DNA from: Arenicola marina
Lineage: Eukaryota; Annelida; Polychaeta; Arenicolidae
DNA: 64,000 nucleotides
NCBI GenBank assembly: GCA_964019135.1
Contig: OZ025257.1
Span: 25,962,352 to 26,026,351, forward strand
Reading direction: 5' to 3'
Part shown: in pieces, positions 62,822 through 64,000 of the stretch
How positions within the stretch are numbered: the first letter of the stretch is position 1
Layout: each line of letters begins with the position of its first letter
Notes under the pieces: model-generated
What the model saw: the letters and a program-made list of their open reading frames with translations, nothing else
The model's database searches: none
Told to the model about the DNA's origin: nothing
Program-made: the position numbers and the translations under genes

Positions 62822-63785
62822 GTGAGTCCGCGCCCCGTGGGGGGGGAGGGGTCTACACCGCCATGGCCAAGGTGAGTCCGCGCCCCGGGGGGGGGGGGGG
62901 AGGAGGGGCCTACACCGCCCTAGCCAAGGTGAGTCCACGCCCCCCCCGGGGGGTGGGGAGGGGCCTACACCGCCCTGGCCAAGATGAGTCCGCGCCACGG
63001 GGTAAGGGGCCTACACCGCCCTGGCCAAGATGAGTCCGCGCCACGGGGTAAGGGGCCTACACCGCCCTGGCCAAGATGAGTCCGCGCCACGGGGTAAGGG
63101 GCCTACACCGCCCTGGCCAAGATGAGTCCGCGCCACGGGGTAAGGGGCCTACACCGCCCTGGCCAAGATGAGTCCGCGCCACGGGGTAAGGGGCCTACAC
63201 CGCCCTGGCCAAGATGAGTCCGCGCCACGGGGTAAGGGGCCTACACCGCCCTGGCCAAGGTGGGTCCGCGCCACGGGGTAAGGGGCCTACATCGCCCTGG
63301 CCAAGGTGGGTCCGCGCCACGGGGTAAGGGGCCTACATCGCCCTGGCCAAGATGAGTCCGCGCCACGGGGTAAGGGGCCTACACCGCCCTGGCCAAGATG
63401 AGTCCGCGCCACGGGGTAAGGGGCCTACATCGCCCTGGCCAAGATGAGTCCGCGCCACGGGGTAAGGGGCCTACACCGCCCTGGCCAAGGTGGGTCCGCG
63501 CCACGGGGTAAGGGGCCTACATCGCCCTGGCCAAGGTGGGTCCGCGCCACGGGGTAAGGGGCCTACATCGCCCTGGCCAAGATGAGTCCGCGCCACGGGG
63601 TAAGGGGCCTACACCGCCCTGGCCAAGATGGGTCCGCGCCGCGGGGTAAGGGGCCTACACCGCCCTGGCCAAGATGAGTCCGCGCCACGGGGTAAGGGGC
63701 CTACACCGCCCTGGCCAAGATGAGTCCGCGCCACGGGGTAAGGGGCCTACATCGCCCTGGCCAAGGTGGGTCCGCGCCGCGGGGG
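62800..63785 (+). repeat. Junction-spanning 46-bp minisatellite at the donor of exon 20 (about 20 extra copies)
   Basis: The unit is exon-like caccgccctggccaag then gtgagtccgcgcc or atgagtccgcgcc, then acggggtaaggggccta. After three variable units near 50-57 bp, 17 intervals of exactly 46 bp follow. Most copies have at instead of gt at the junction. Confidence 0.97.
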
Positions 63786-64000
63786 GGAGGGAGGACTCTT
63801 TAGGTGGGGGGGGGGCATGGTGGAAGCAACCAGGGTGTCCCGGCGCGGGGGTTATAGGAGTTCTACTAGTTGGGTTATACAAGGTGGGGGTTCCACATGG
63901 TTAGGCTTGTGCATGGGGGGTTCTACAGAGTGAGGTTTTTTTGCCAGGGGTGTTCTACATGGTGGGGGTTCTGCAGAGTGAGGGTTATAGAGAGTGAAGG
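63786..64000 (+). other. G-rich degenerate repeat at the window edge
   Basis: Loose repeats of gggttctacatggtggggg; intron 20 continues beyond the window. Confidence 0.7.

Overview
This window looks like animal nuclear DNA, most probably from an invertebrate deuterostome. The genes are split by GT-AG introns, exons are GC-rich, and the introns and spacers are full of minisatellites, tRNA-derived SINEs, a LINE, a Ty3/gypsy relic, hAT-like MITEs and THAP fragments. Several minisatellites span exon-intron junctions. From memory, junction-spanning minisatellites of this kind ('mirages') were described in amphioxus, so a cephalochordate is my best guess; that assignment is inference.

The recognisable genes belong mainly to phospholipase C gamma. 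Positions 82-3895 (+) hold the last five exons of one PLC-gamma gene (C2 domain and a charged, probably coiled-coil tail). Positions 30841-62821 (+) hold the first twenty coding exons of a second, complete-looking PLC-gamma gene that runs off the right edge. I joined its exons by hand: all intron phases agree and give 913 codons covering PH, EF-hands, catalytic X box, split PH first half, nSH2, cSH2, SH3 and split PH second half. The two genes lie head to tail, about 27 kb apart.

Between them lie: a 64-bp-period satellite (4.9-5.6 kb); an AT-rich spacer; a minus-strand LINE with two intact ORFs (8.9-14.9 kb), probably inserted into a pogo/Tigger-like transposon relic; the last exon of a minus-strand TMEM186-like gene (18.8-19.4 kb); a broken Ty3/gypsy element (20.3-22.8 kb); a hAT-like MITE; THAP-domain fragments; and a roughly 1-kb element with inverted ends (26.4-27.4 kb).

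Three observations stand out. (1) The LINE ORF1 protein carries, after its coiled coil and RRM-like region, a C-terminal segment that reads as an IMPACT/YigZ (UPF0029) domain. (2) The second PLC-gamma gene has two homologous 66-nt, phase 0-0 exons (17A and 17B) for the linker between cSH2 and SH3, where the activating phosphotyrosines sit; they look mutually exclusive. (3) At least eight arrays at seven introns (one in the first gene, the rest in the second) consist of repeated exon-intron junctions, so the pre-mRNA carries dozens of decoy donors or acceptors.
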